From Vibrio tapetis subsp. quintayensis (GTDB taxonomy: Bacteria > Pseudomonadota > Gammaproteobacteria > Enterobacterales > Vibrionaceae): 64,000 nt of DNA. Below the pieces are notes generated by a model. It was not told the origin of the DNA and searched no databases. It saw nothing but the letters and a program-made list of their open reading frames with translations. The first letter of the stretch is position 1. Each line of letters starts with the position of its first letter. The stretch spans positions 62,001 to 126,000 of the forward strand of contig NZ_JAUFQV010000032.1 of the NCBI RefSeq assembly GCF_030409945.1, given 5' to 3'. Below, piece after piece: positions 43,076-52,423 of the stretch. A program made the position numbers and the translations under genes.

Positions 43076-43253
43076 GCAAGCTTCTCTATTTGATACTCAT
43101 AGTTGAACTAAAATCTAATGATGCGAAAGAGAAACCGAGCAACAAACAACCTATCGTCGTCATTTATAGTAACTCGCGTCTACTTTGCTAGGTTGGTATA
43201 TCCCTTAAACGGAGTATACTTTGTCGCTTCGTCACTAACACAATTCAACCAAT

Positions 43254-43922
43254 ATGATAACCAAGCTACCTCGCTGGATAGAGTCAGGCGCATTTTTGCT
43301 CGCCGTTATCGCGGGCATCATCAATGCCGTCGGTTTACTCGGCTTTCAACATCAATCTGTTTCCCATTTATCTGGCACTGTGACCTTGCTTGGGACTCAG
43401 CTATTACCTTTTGACCACCAGTCGCTTCACTTACTCATGATTGTGGTGAGCTTTCTTGCCGGTGCCACATTTAGCGGCGTATTGATAGAACGAACAGCGT
43501 TAAAACTGGGTCGCCGTTATGGGGTAGCCTTGCTTGTTGAAAGTGCATTACTGGTTGCCGCTACGGTAGCCTTAACTCGGGGCTATGGCGGAGGGCACTA
43601 TTTAGCTTCGGCCGCATGTGGCTTACAAAACGCCATGATTTCAACATACAGTGGCGCAATTATCCGCACGACTCACATGACGGGGATTATTACCGACTTA
43701 GGCCTGATGCTTGGCGCTCGTATCAGAGGAGAACAGTGGGATAAACGAAAAGCTTGGCTCTTTAGCCTTATTTTCCTTGGCTTCCTGTTTGGAGGATTCG
43801 GTGGTTCGATTCTCTACTCATATTTACAATTTTCAACACTATTAATACCAGCAGCCCTGGCTTTTGTTGTTGCTATGAGTTATTGGATTTTTCTGTATCA
43901 AGAAGGGATTGGCCGCTCGTGA
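43254..43922 (+). CDS. DUF1275/YoaK-family membrane protein
   Basis: A 222-residue inner-membrane protein with six or so hydrophobic segments. Family-like stretches include AGIINAVGLLGF, SHLSGTVTLLG, and LQNAMISTYSGAIIRTTHMTGIITDLG. The biochemical role is unknown for the family. ATG 43254 has no strong ribosome site. It is transcribed away from the csrB gene and shares its upstream region. Confidence 0.85.
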   Translation: MITKLPRWIESGAFLLAVIAGIINAVGLLGFQHQSVSHLSGTVTLLGTQLLPFDHQSLHLLMIVVSFLAGATFSGVLIERTALKLGRRYGVALLVESALLVAATVALTRGYGGGHYLASAACGLQNAMISTYSGAIIRTTHMTGIITDLGLMLGARIRGEQWDKRKAWLFSLIFLGFLFGGFGGSILYSYLQFSTLLIPAALAFVVAMSYWIFLYQEGIGRS

Positions 43923-44169
43923 TCACTTCTATAAAAACTTCTGGATATATTTTTGCTCAAACATCCTCTCCCACAGATAACATCTACGTTACAATTAACT
44001 ATATTTTGACCAGTTAGCTCAAGATAAAACTGCATAATTAGTTTTTTTTAATGCATAGTATTTCAATTCCCACTAAAAGCAGTTATTCTTGCCGTCAGTG
44101 AGTAAATACCAATGTTTAATGCATTATTATGCGAAACATAATGCATTAGCCGTAACAAGAGTAGAGACG

Positions 44170-45540
44170 ATGGACAACACAACACAAACCACCAGCTCGC
44201 CTAAGAGCAAACATAATTTTTGGATTTTCTTAATCCCATCTTTAATTGGCCTGTTCCTTTTCATGGCGCCAATTACCTATAACGGTGACATCACCATTCC
44301 CGTAGCAGTCCTTGCTAAGGCGCTTCAATCGGTGCTTGACGGCTACCTAGTGCAAATCGTCACTTCTTTGATTGCTTTCATGTCGGTTGCCACTCTTGCT
44401 AACATGGCGTTGAAGCCAAAACTAATTGCAAACAATGAATTTCTTAGTGCATTACTCAGCCCTACTCCTTTATGGCTTGCGGTTCGCCTAATTGGCGGTG
44501 CGGCCGTTGTGATGACTTTCTTCCAAGTTGGTCCTGAAGCTATCTGGGAAGAGAATACGGGTGGTTTAGTGCTTGAGGGCTTACTACCCACCTTATTTGC
44601 TGTCTTTATTTTTGCCGGCCTATTACTTCCTTTATTACTAAATTTCGGCCTTCTTGAACTTTTTGGTACTTTGCTGAGCAAAATCATGCGTCCTGTATTC
44701 AACCTACCTGGCCGCAGTGCAATCGACTGTATGGCTTCTTGGTTAGGTGATGGTAGCGTAGGTATTTTGCTAACCAGCAAGCAGTATGAAAGCAAGTTCT
44801 ATACGCAACGTGAAGCTGCCGTTGTTGGTACGACGTTCTCAGCGGTATCCATTACGTTCAGCCTAGTCGTTCTGGCTCAAGTTGAACTAGAACACCTGTT
44901 CTTACCTTTTTACGGTGCCATCTGTTTAGCGGGTATCGTTGCGGCTATCATCATTCCTCGTCTTCCGCCGCTTAGCCGTAAAAAAGACCTGTACATTGAT
45001 GGCAGCAAGCCAGAGAAAGGCGCAAACGCAATTCCATCTGGCCACAATAGTTTCTCTTGGGGTTTAGAGCTTGCCGTAAACAAAGCCAATCAAGTTAAGT
45101 CAGCGAAAACAGTCGCGGTAGAGGGTCTTAAAAACGCCGCCGATATGGTGTTTGGTGTTCTGCCCGTTGTAATGGCGTTAGGTACCATTGCGCTTGTTAT
45201 CGCAGAATACACGGCAGTATTTACCATTCTTGGTAAACCGTTCATTCCTTTCCTTGAGTTGCTGCAAATTCCTGAAGCAGTACAAGCATCAGAGACTATC
45301 GTTGTTGGTTTTGCGGATATGTTTATCCCATCTATCCTTGCAGCTTCAATTGAAAGTGATTTAACGCGTTTTGTGATTGCAGCGATGTCGGTAACGCAAC
45401 TTATCTACATGTCTGAGATTGGTGCTCTGCTGCTTGGTAGTAAGATTCCTGTGAATATTTTTGAGTTGTTCTTCATCTTTATTCTACGTACCGTCATTAC
45501 CTTGCCTGTTATCGCGGGTGTGGCTCACCTTATTTTCTAA
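44170..45540 (+). CDS. YjiH-family nucleoside-recognition-domain transporter
   Basis: A protein of about 456 residues with ten or more hydrophobic segments and Gate (nucleoside recognition) motifs such as WLGDGSVGILLTSKQY and the C-terminal VGFADMFIPSILAAS. ATG 44170 (MDNTTQ) is preferred; the upstream in-frame codons from 44089 are unlike a transporter N-terminus. A second, shorter member plus its YjiG partner lies at 52424. The substrate is not known; peptide or nucleoside-like compounds are suggested for the family. Confidence 0.85.
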   Translation: MDNTTQTTSSPKSKHNFWIFLIPSLIGLFLFMAPITYNGDITIPVAVLAKALQSVLDGYLVQIVTSLIAFMSVATLANMALKPKLIANNEFLSALLSPTPLWLAVRLIGGAAVVMTFFQVGPEAIWEENTGGLVLEGLLPTLFAVFIFAGLLLPLLLNFGLLELFGTLLSKIMRPVFNLPGRSAIDCMASWLGDGSVGILLTSKQYESKFYTQREAAVVGTTFSAVSITFSLVVLAQVELEHLFLPFYGAICLAGIVAAIIIPRLPPLSRKKDLYIDGSKPEKGANAIPSGHNSFSWGLELAVNKANQVKSAKTVAVEGLKNAADMVFGVLPVVMALGTIALVIAEYTAVFTILGKPFIPFLELLQIPEAVQASETIVVGFADMFIPSILAASIESDLTRFVIAAMSVTQLIYMSEIGALLLGSKIPVNIFELFFIFILRTVITLPVIAGVAHLIF

Positions 45541-45617
45541 AATCAGACACGATTCAATGTCTCGCTGATTTTTAGCTACTCTTGTTCGTTAGGTCTTGTT
45601 AATTAGATCTGGTTTAT

Positions 45618-45653
45618 AAAAGCGCCTCTACGTAATAGAGGTGCTTTTTTTTG
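45618..45653 (+). terminator. Terminator of the YjiH-family gene
   Basis: AGCGCCTCTA-CGTAA-TAGAGGTGCT with one G-T pair, followed by eight T residues. Confidence 0.9.
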
Positions 45654-45741
45654 TATTTGATAAGTTGGTCGTCGTTTTTTCTTCATTCATAAGTTGGATA
45701 ACTTATACTCAATCAATTGCCCAGTTGAAACGGACCTCATC

Positions 45742-46161
45742 ATGATCATTGAAGTCACGCACCACCCAGAAAAAAAAGACGTCGAGATACTCTATAAGGG
45801 CTTAAGCGAATTCAATAGAGAGTTCTTTCCTGACCTAACTGAGCGGCCTGTTGCCCTATTTCTTAGAGACGCCAATGGCCAAGTCGAGGGCGGGTTGACC
45901 GGCCGCCTGCACTACAACTCTTTCCACATTCAACGTTTGTGGTTATCTCCAAACATCAGAGGCAAAGGTTTAGGTAAAAAAATCCTTTCTCTCGCTGAAA
46001 AAGAAGCGAGAAAATACAAGGTTCAACACATCTTCCTCGATACCTATAATTTCCAAGCGCCCGAATTTTACGCAAAGCAAGGGTTCGCCGAAGTTGGCCG
46101 TTACGTTGACTTCCCTAAAAATGGCACCGATAAAATCTTTTACAAAAAAACTCTCGTTTAA
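45742..46161 (+). CDS. GNAT-family N-acetyltransferase
   Basis: About 139 residues. The acetyl-CoA pyrophosphate loop is SPNIRGKGLGKKIL, preceded by the strand IQRLWL and followed by HIFLDTYNFQAPEFYAKQGF, the usual GNAT order. ATG 45742 is the likeliest start; a TTG at 45694 is in frame but less convincing. The acceptor is unknown. It ends at a hairpin terminator at 46188. Confidence 0.88.
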   Translation: MIIEVTHHPEKKDVEILYKGLSEFNREFFPDLTERPVALFLRDANGQVEGGLTGRLHYNSFHIQRLWLSPNIRGKGLGKKILSLAEKEARKYKVQHIFLDTYNFQAPEFYAKQGFAEVGRYVDFPKNGTDKIFYKKTLV

Positions 46162-46187
46162 CTTCCTATTTCAAGAAAAAAGCATAG

Positions 46188-46222
46188 AGCACACACGAAA
46201 TGAACATTTTTTGTGTGCTTTT
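46188..46222 (+). terminator. Terminator of the GNAT gene
   Basis: AGCACACA and TGTGTGCT form the lower stem, AAATG and CATTT extend it, and TTTTC follows. It separates the GNAT gene from the glpD promoter region. Confidence 0.75.
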
Positions 46223-46252
46223 CGCTCGATCCTGTTCTACTTTCAAGATACA

Positions 46253-46270
46253 ATGCTCGAAATCGAACAT
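46253..46270 (+). promoter_or_regulatory. GlpR operator upstream of glpD
   Basis: ATGCTCGAAATCGAACAT is close to the GlpR operator consensus (ATGTTCGATAACGAACAT), an imperfect palindrome with TCGA-type centre. It lies 34 bases before the glpD start codon. Repression by GlpR, lifted by glycerol-3-phosphate, is therefore expected. Confidence 0.7.
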
Positions 46271-46303
46271 AATTATAAGTATAACGAAAGTAAAGGAACG
46301 AAA

Positions 46304-47803
46304 ATGACTCAACAAAAACAACATTTTGACTTACTGGTCGTCGGCGGCGGTATTAATGGTGTCGCTATCGCATCTGATGCTGCGGGACGTGGGCTTAGCG
46401 TTGCCTTAGTTGAAATGTCCGATCTCGCCTCTGCGACCTCTTCGGCCTCCAGTAAACTGATTCATGGAGGCTTACGTTACCTCGAACACTACGAATTTCG
46501 TCTGGTCGGCGAAGCGCTTGCAGAACGAGAGATTTTACTTAAAAACGCCCCCCATTTAGTCGCTCCTTTGCGTTTTCGTCTGCCTCACCGACCTCATTTA
46601 CGTCCCGCTTGGATGATCCGAGCTGGGTTGTTCTTATATGATAACCTTGGCAAGCGAGTGTCACTTCCCGCCAGCAAAGGAATTCGATTCACCGAGAATG
46701 ATCCGCTAAAATCAGACATGATCACTGGGTTTGAATATTCGGATTGCGCCGTAGACGATGCTCGTTTGGTCGTTTGCAACGCACTATTAGCAAAACAACA
46801 CGGTGCAAAAATACTGACCAGGACACGCTGCACTCAAGCAACAGCAAGTGACACAGGTTGGACCGTCACCCTGCAAGACGATACATCGACCTACCAGATC
46901 CAAACGAAAGCGCTGGTGAATGCAGCAGGCCCTTGGGTAGAGTCGCTATTTTCTGAACAATTAGACAAACCAGCCCCGCGATCAATTCGTTTAGTAAAAG
47001 GCAGTCACATTGTGGTGCCAAAACTCTATAACGATGATCACGCCTACATTCTTCAGAACGAAGATAAACGCATTGTTTTTGTTATCCCATACCAACAAGA
47101 TTACTCCATGATTGGCACAACTGATGTCGATTACGAGGGCGACCCGAGCAAAGTGGCGATCAGTGAAGATGAGGTGGAATACTTGTGTGATATCGTCAAT
47201 CAACACTTTAAAGCCCCCATCGCCCCAAGCGATGTGATTAACACTTGGTCTGGGGTTCGCCCACTGATGGAAGATGAATCTTCTGATGCTCAAGCGGTGA
47301 CTCGTGATTACACAATCGAAGTGGATGGCAGTAACCCTAACTCGCCGTTACTTTCAGTATTCGGTGGCAAACTCACCACCTATAGGAAACTTGGACAAGC
47401 GGCATTGAAACAGCTTCAACCTTTCTTTCCTGAAATGAAAGGTGAGTGGACAGAAAATGCCTTATTACCTGGTGGAGACTTCCCGTCGAGATCCCATTTG
47501 GAAGCCGAGATCACACGTAACGCTCCGACACTTGATGCAAAGCTTATCAAGCGCTGGGTTCGCAGTTATGGCACTCGTACTCATCAATTACTCAGCGGCC
47601 TAACGGACGAAAGCCAATTAGGCATGCATTTCGGCCATGGCCTTTATCAAGTTGAAGTTGATTTCTTAATGGATCAAGAATGGGCGATCAATGTTGAGGA
47701 TATCCTATGGCGCCGAACCAAATTAGGCCTTGCCTTTGATTCAGAGCAAATAACAGAGCTCTCTCATTACATGAGCAATGATTCACAAGAGTTGCGAGCT
47801 TAG
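46304..47803 (+). CDS. glpD: Aerobic glycerol-3-phosphate dehydrogenase GlpD
   Basis: A 499-residue FAD enzyme that oxidises glycerol-3-phosphate to dihydroxyacetone phosphate and feeds electrons to quinone at the inner membrane. FAD-binding FDLLVVGGGINGVAIASDA and the family block SSASSKLIHGGLRYLEHYEF are intact, as is the C-terminal GGKLTTYRKL. ATG 46304 has AAAGGAA upstream and gives the usual length of about 500. A GlpR-type operator precedes it. No glpF, glpK or glpR is nearby. Confidence 0.95.
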   Translation: MTQQKQHFDLLVVGGGINGVAIASDAAGRGLSVALVEMSDLASATSSASSKLIHGGLRYLEHYEFRLVGEALAEREILLKNAPHLVAPLRFRLPHRPHLRPAWMIRAGLFLYDNLGKRVSLPASKGIRFTENDPLKSDMITGFEYSDCAVDDARLVVCNALLAKQHGAKILTRTRCTQATASDTGWTVTLQDDTSTYQIQTKALVNAAGPWVESLFSEQLDKPAPRSIRLVKGSHIVVPKLYNDDHAYILQNEDKRIVFVIPYQQDYSMIGTTDVDYEGDPSKVAISEDEVEYLCDIVNQHFKAPIAPSDVINTWSGVRPLMEDESSDAQAVTRDYTIEVDGSNPNSPLLSVFGGKLTTYRKLGQAALKQLQPFFPEMKGEWTENALLPGGDFPSRSHLEAEITRNAPTLDAKLIKRWVRSYGTRTHQLLSGLTDESQLGMHFGHGLYQVEVDFLMDQEWAINVEDILWRRTKLGLAFDSEQITELSHYMSNDSQELRA

Positions 47804-47862
47804 TTCTTAACTCATCGTTCTTAACTAACAGTTCTTCGTTAATCACAGTAAAAAGTGAATTA

Positions 47863-47893
47863 AAAAAGCCACCTTATGCATGAGGTGGCTTTT
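47863..47893. terminator. Bidirectional terminator between glpD and the histidine kinase
   Basis: AGCCACCT-TATGCATG-AGGTGGCT with six A residues before and TTT after. It serves both convergent genes. Confidence 0.85.
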
Positions 47894-47921
47894 GTATGTT
47901 TGAACCGAATTCAGACTCTCT

Positions 47922-49922
47922 TTACTCTACTTCTACCTTGGCTTCAACATCAAGCACCAAAGGCACCGTGATCCTAAACTGAGCCCCTTCATTTGCTCCG
48001 GACAAACACTCTATCTTCCCTTGCAATAGCTGAGACACTAAATTGTAGACTATATTAGCACCTAGGCCGCTGCCACCACGACCGCGCTTGGTCGTTGTAA
48101 ACGGTTCAAAAATATTCTTAATAACAGCCACGTCGATACCTTTACCTGTATCTCGATAGTCAATCACCAAATAGTTGGCCTCTGCGTGGATATCAAAGAA
48201 AATATCTCTGTCGCCATCCCACTCATCAAAGCCATGGCGGATACTGTTGGTGATTAAGTTGGTGTATATCTGAATGTAACCGCTTGGGTAACTGTCTACG
48301 TCAATATCATCTGGACAATGAATGTGTGTTTTTACTTGCGAAACTTTCAGTTCGTGCGACAAAGAAAGCAACACTTTATCCAAATTGTCTTTCACGTTAA
48401 AACGGTAAATAGATTGGCTACTTTGATCTACCGCAACTTGTTTAAAACTCGAAACGAGCTGCTCTGCTCTAGACAAGTTCGCTGTCAAAATTTCCGTCGA
48501 CTCTGCAAGGGACGATAACGCACCGGAAAATTGTGTTTTAGAAAGGTTGCCCGTTTCAAAACCTACCTGTAGCACTTTTACTTTTTCTTCGATAAAACTT
48601 GTCGCGGTAACACTGATACCTAATGGGGTATTGATCTCATGAGCAACACCGCCAACTAACCCACCCAAAGAAGCCATCTTTTCTGCCTCTATCAGTGATT
48701 CTTGAGTATCTTCTAACTGACTCAACGTGAGAGAAAGCTCACCATTTGTTTCTTCCAAGGATTGCGTACGCTCTCGTACTTTTTGTTCCAATTTTTGATT
48801 AAGGGAAATCAACGCATTCTCTGTGTTGGTTAATTCTGTTACATCAACCCCAAAGCAAATAACGCGCTGCAATTCTTTATTTTGAACTAATCGCCATTGC
48901 AGATAGCGCTCCTCTCCATTGGGATCAATCATGGTCAAGACCATTTCATAGCTCGGAATGTTCTCTAATAAATCACGGCGACTCTCTTCAGACACCTCTT
49001 CATTTACAAAGAATTCAAACCAACTTTTTCCGAGTACCTCTTCTTCCGTTAAAGCCAATAAATTCTGTACTTCGGTATTGGCAAGCTGAACGACAAAATC
49101 TTCGTTTAGGGAACAAATGAGAGAGGGGGATGAGGCGATGATCACACCAGTGAAGTCACGTTCGTATTCAAGTTGAACGTTCATTTTACGGCGTTTTTCT
49201 AGCTGGTAGTCGATGTCTTCATGCAATTTATTGATGGAGGCAACCAATAAATCGATTTCATCATGACGCACATTACGTGCCAAGCTTAGCTGTTCGTTAA
49301 CCCCGTTGCCCTCAACGCTTCGCATCTGGAAGAATTTTGAGATGAGATTGATGTGCTTAATCATGACGTGAAAAACAATGAACAACACACAGAAAGATAC
49401 CATTAAATTGATGAACAACTGAGTCAACAAAATAACGGTGGCTTTTTCGGTTAGCCGGTTGTAAATTTCTTGATAAGATATTTCAATGACCAAAGCGCCG
49501 ATTTTTTCATCGCTATGGTACAATTCAACACTCTTACTGAGTTCATTGTCTCGGCTAGAGTGACCATTCTCGACAGTGACATGCAACGACCCATTGTGGT
49601 AGGAATAGACCCCCACATACTCGACACTCGCCAAGTTTTTGATGCCGTTTACTTGTATCTGAAGCTGTTCTTCATCTAAGTTCCACAAACTATTCGCAAC
49701 GGATGACGTTAAGCTGGTGTCGATTCTCTCTAGAGAAGCTGCAAGTAATCCCTCTTCTCGCTTAAAGTCCCAATAAAGCTGAATACTCGCAATAGCAAAG
49801 GCTAAAAGTGAGCCACACAATAAAGTATAAAAAAACAGCCTCAAGCCAATACTATTGCCACGTTTAATCGCCCCTCCATGTGGGAGGTTATTTTGAGCAT
49901 CTTTATCTAAATGTTTTTCCAT
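47922..49922 (-). CDS. Membrane sensor histidine kinase with PAS domain
   Basis: About 666 residues. The first membrane helix is at about 30-52 (LRLFFYTLLCGSLLAFAIAS), a periplasmic region follows, and the second helix lies at about 165-190. A PAS domain (about 240-360) and a coiled coil lead to the kinase core: H-box GGVAHEINTPLG (His at about 428), N-box NLITNSIRHGF, DTGKGID and GGSGLGANIV. There is no receiver domain. ATG 49922 with AAAGGG upstream is preferred over 49940. It is divergent from a REC/HD-GYP regulator at 50208, which is the probable partner. Confidence 0.92.
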   Translation of the reverse strand: MEKHLDKDAQNNLPHGGAIKRGNSIGLRLFFYTLLCGSLLAFAIASIQLYWDFKREEGLLAASLERIDTSLTSSVANSLWNLDEEQLQIQVNGIKNLASVEYVGVYSYHNGSLHVTVENGHSSRDNELSKSVELYHSDEKIGALVIEISYQEIYNRLTEKATVILLTQLFINLMVSFCVLFIVFHVMIKHINLISKFFQMRSVEGNGVNEQLSLARNVRHDEIDLLVASINKLHEDIDYQLEKRRKMNVQLEYERDFTGVIIASSPSLICSLNEDFVVQLANTEVQNLLALTEEEVLGKSWFEFFVNEEVSEESRRDLLENIPSYEMVLTMIDPNGEERYLQWRLVQNKELQRVICFGVDVTELTNTENALISLNQKLEQKVRERTQSLEETNGELSLTLSQLEDTQESLIEAEKMASLGGLVGGVAHEINTPLGISVTATSFIEEKVKVLQVGFETGNLSKTQFSGALSSLAESTEILTANLSRAEQLVSSFKQVAVDQSSQSIYRFNVKDNLDKVLLSLSHELKVSQVKTHIHCPDDIDVDSYPSGYIQIYTNLITNSIRHGFDEWDGDRDIFFDIHAEANYLVIDYRDTGKGIDVAVIKNIFEPFTTTKRGRGGSGLGANIVYNLVSQLLQGKIECLSGANEGAQFRITVPLVLDVEAKVEVE

Positions 49923-50207
49923 TTGCAACCCTTTAAACATGGAGCGAGCCGTCTGATTTAAGGCAATCTTCCTAAAATCAGTATAGACCTATCATTCAGA
50001 TTTTCTTGCCAATTGTTATTTTTGTGAGCCAACTAATGCGCAGCATGAATAGATAATTGTGCTTTCACTCAAAATTTTATTCAGATTTATCCTATTGCCG
50101 AAAAATCTTTACTACAATCATTACATAAGAAGTAAAAATAGTGCCCAGTTGCACTTAAAGTGCTTTTATAAAATACCAATGGAACACCGTTGCTTAAGAG
50201 GTATGTA

Positions 50208-51725
50208 ATGGGAAATGATGACCAATTTCTTTTTTCAGATCATGAAGATGAAATCGTTAAGGAAGATCGCGAGCAGTGGAATATATTGATCGTCGATGAC
50301 GACGTTGACATACACAAAGTGACTCAATTCGTATTGAGTGAGTTTGATTATTTGGGTAAAACCCTCAATTTTTTAAATGCCTACTCTGCAGAAGAAGCGA
50401 AAGAAGTGTTCCGCACTCATAAAGACATCTCGGTTGTATTCTTAGATGTAGTGATGGAGTCCAATCACGCTGGTTTAGATTTTGTCGATTGGCTAAGAGT
50501 GGAATACGGTAATCGTACGGCTCGTATTATATTGAGAACCGGGCAACCCGGAGACGCCCCCGAAGCCGAAGTCATTAAGAAATATGAAATTAATGACTAC
50601 AAAAATAAGACCGAGCTCACAGCAACTAAGCTCAATACCACATTATGTGCCGCGCTTCGTTCTTACCGCGACATCATGGTAATTGAAAATACTAAGAAAG
50701 GGTTGAACACCATTATCAACTCTTCTGCTTCTATTTTGGTGGAGGGGGATGGCACTCATTGGCTCGATGGCATTTTGTCTCAGCTGAGTGCTTTACTCGA
50801 TCTTGGTGAAGTTCACGCGTTCAACTTTGCAGCTCAAGAAGTGAAAGGAAAATGGCAGGTTGTGGCCTCGTCAGAGGGAGGAGAAGCGCTCATTGGAAAA
50901 GATTTGAATGAGTTCATTTCTTGCTCTGTTGAAGAAGTGGCTAATTCCCAAGAGCGCTACATTCAGGTCAAAGATGAAGAATTTCTAATCCCTGTAAAGG
51001 TCAACAAAAGTGTTGGCCTGCTCATCGTTCATTGTCCTCATCACAACCTAGAAGAGAACATTGAAATTTTAGACCTCTTCATCAGAAACATAACTATCGC
51101 TTACGAAAAAGTCATTTTACTTAATGAAGTGAGAGACACGCAAAAAGAGATCGCTTATCGCTTAGGGGAAGTGGTAGAAACACGCTCAAAAGAATCTGGC
51201 AGTCATGTAAAACGCGTAGCCGAGCTTTCCTTATTTTTAGCGCAAAAATATGGGCTGTCTGATGAACTATCTCACAAAATAAAATTAGCATCACCACTGC
51301 ATGATATTGGCAAAATCGCCATCCCAGACGCCATTTTAAACAAACCAGGAAAACTGGATTCAGAAGAATGGCAAGTCATGATGTCTCACGCTAGCGTTGG
51401 CGCAGAAATCCTTCGGGGCTCTAACTTAGAGATACTGAATATTGCTGCCAATATTGCTGCTTTCCACCATGAAAAATGGGACGGGACGGGTTATCCAAAT
51501 AACCTTTCTGGAGAAAGCATTCCTATTGAAGCAAGGATCACCGCTATTGCTGATGTTTTCGATGCCTTGTCTTCACGCCGTTGTTACAAAGAGCCTTGGC
51601 CTGCAAAACAAGTGTACGACCTGTTTGTTGAAGAGTCCGGAAAGCAATTTGATCCGAACTTGACTAAGCTGTTTTTGGCGCACTTTGACGAACTACAAGG
51701 TATACGAAGTTCTTTTCCTGACTAG
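50208..51725 (+). CDS. Response regulator with HD-GYP phosphodiesterase domain
   Basis: About 505 residues in three parts: a receiver domain (ILIVDDDVDIHK; phospho-acceptor Asp in FLDVVMES, about residue 79), a DUF3369-like middle domain, and an HD-GYP domain. The latter has LHDIGKIAIPDAIL (HD at about 365-366) and HHEKWDGTGYP (about 420-430), so degradation of cyclic-di-GMP is expected. ATG 50208 has AAGAGG upstream. It is divergent from the histidine kinase, the likely source of its phosphoryl group. V. cholerae has, as I recall, a similar REC-HD-GYP protein, VCA0210. Confidence 0.93.
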   Translation: MGNDDQFLFSDHEDEIVKEDREQWNILIVDDDVDIHKVTQFVLSEFDYLGKTLNFLNAYSAEEAKEVFRTHKDISVVFLDVVMESNHAGLDFVDWLRVEYGNRTARIILRTGQPGDAPEAEVIKKYEINDYKNKTELTATKLNTTLCAALRSYRDIMVIENTKKGLNTIINSSASILVEGDGTHWLDGILSQLSALLDLGEVHAFNFAAQEVKGKWQVVASSEGGEALIGKDLNEFISCSVEEVANSQERYIQVKDEEFLIPVKVNKSVGLLIVHCPHHNLEENIEILDLFIRNITIAYEKVILLNEVRDTQKEIAYRLGEVVETRSKESGSHVKRVAELSLFLAQKYGLSDELSHKIKLASPLHDIGKIAIPDAILNKPGKLDSEEWQVMMSHASVGAEILRGSNLEILNIAANIAAFHHEKWDGTGYPNNLSGESIPIEARITAIADVFDALSSRRCYKEPWPAKQVYDLFVEESGKQFDPNLTKLFLAHFDELQGIRSSFPD

Positions 51726-51754
51726 GAAAAAATAGACTCGTTAGCTTTTACATC

Positions 51755-51782
51755 AAAAGCGTCCTTTGAGGGCGCTTTTTTT
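51755..51782 (+). terminator. Terminator of the HD-GYP regulator gene
   Basis: AAAGCGTCC-TTTGA-GGGCGCTTT with one G-T pair, extended by further T residues. Confidence 0.85.
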
Positions 51783-51819
51783 CATTTTTTTGTATCTCAC
51801 TTCGTATTAAAATACCGGG

Positions 51820-52155
51820 TCACTCAGTCAACTGCACGTCCATATAGAACTGAAGTGCTTCTTCGGTATCATCCCAAGCAGGTTGGGTGATCGCTAGCCA
51901 TTGGTTGATTTGATTAATAGGCCCAACATTAAGCGAGCACATATGACGACGCCCTACGATCTCTCGCTTTAACAACCCTGCTCGCTCCAAAATCTTTAGG
52001 TGTTTGGTTACGGCTGACTTAGAAATAGGGTGTGGCAACACCAAATCTTTTACCGCAACCGCACCGTGAGACATTTGAGACACCATGGAGCGCCGTGTTT
52101 CGTCACTCAATGCCATGAATACATCACTGAGCGGTGTTTTATCATTTAAATTCAT
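51820..52155 (-). CDS. ArsR-family transcriptional regulator
   Basis: About 111 residues of winged-helix ArsR type: ALSDETRRSMVSQMSH, then the recognition helix SAVTKHLKILERAGLLKRE and the wing VGRRHMCSL. No metal-binding Cys pair of the ArsR/SmtB kind is evident, so it may sense something else. ATG 52155 gives the usual family length; in-frame starts up to 52221 are possible. It is divergent from the yjiH-yjiG-peptidase operon and is the obvious candidate regulator of it. Confidence 0.85.
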   Translation of the reverse strand: MNLNDKTPLSDVFMALSDETRRSMVSQMSHGAVAVKDLVLPHPISKSAVTKHLKILERAGLLKREIVGRRHMCSLNVGPINQINQWLAITQPAWDDTEEALQFYMDVQLTE

Positions 52156-52423
52156 ACAGTAAAACCTAGCTCTCTCACTGATTCGTGTCAAATCCACCAT
52201 CACAAAATAGCCATTATTCACGATTGAAATACTCCCTCAAATCTAAAAACATCCCACTAACACCAAACACCACTCGTCCTTAACATAGTCATATCATCTA
52301 AATTGTAAGCCAATGACAATACGAAACCCTAGTTGACCTAAGTCATATAAAAATGTTGCATATCAGTCCACTATCTATCAGAAAATTACTATCCTTCTTT
52401 TACTTTCAATCAAAGGGGTTGCT

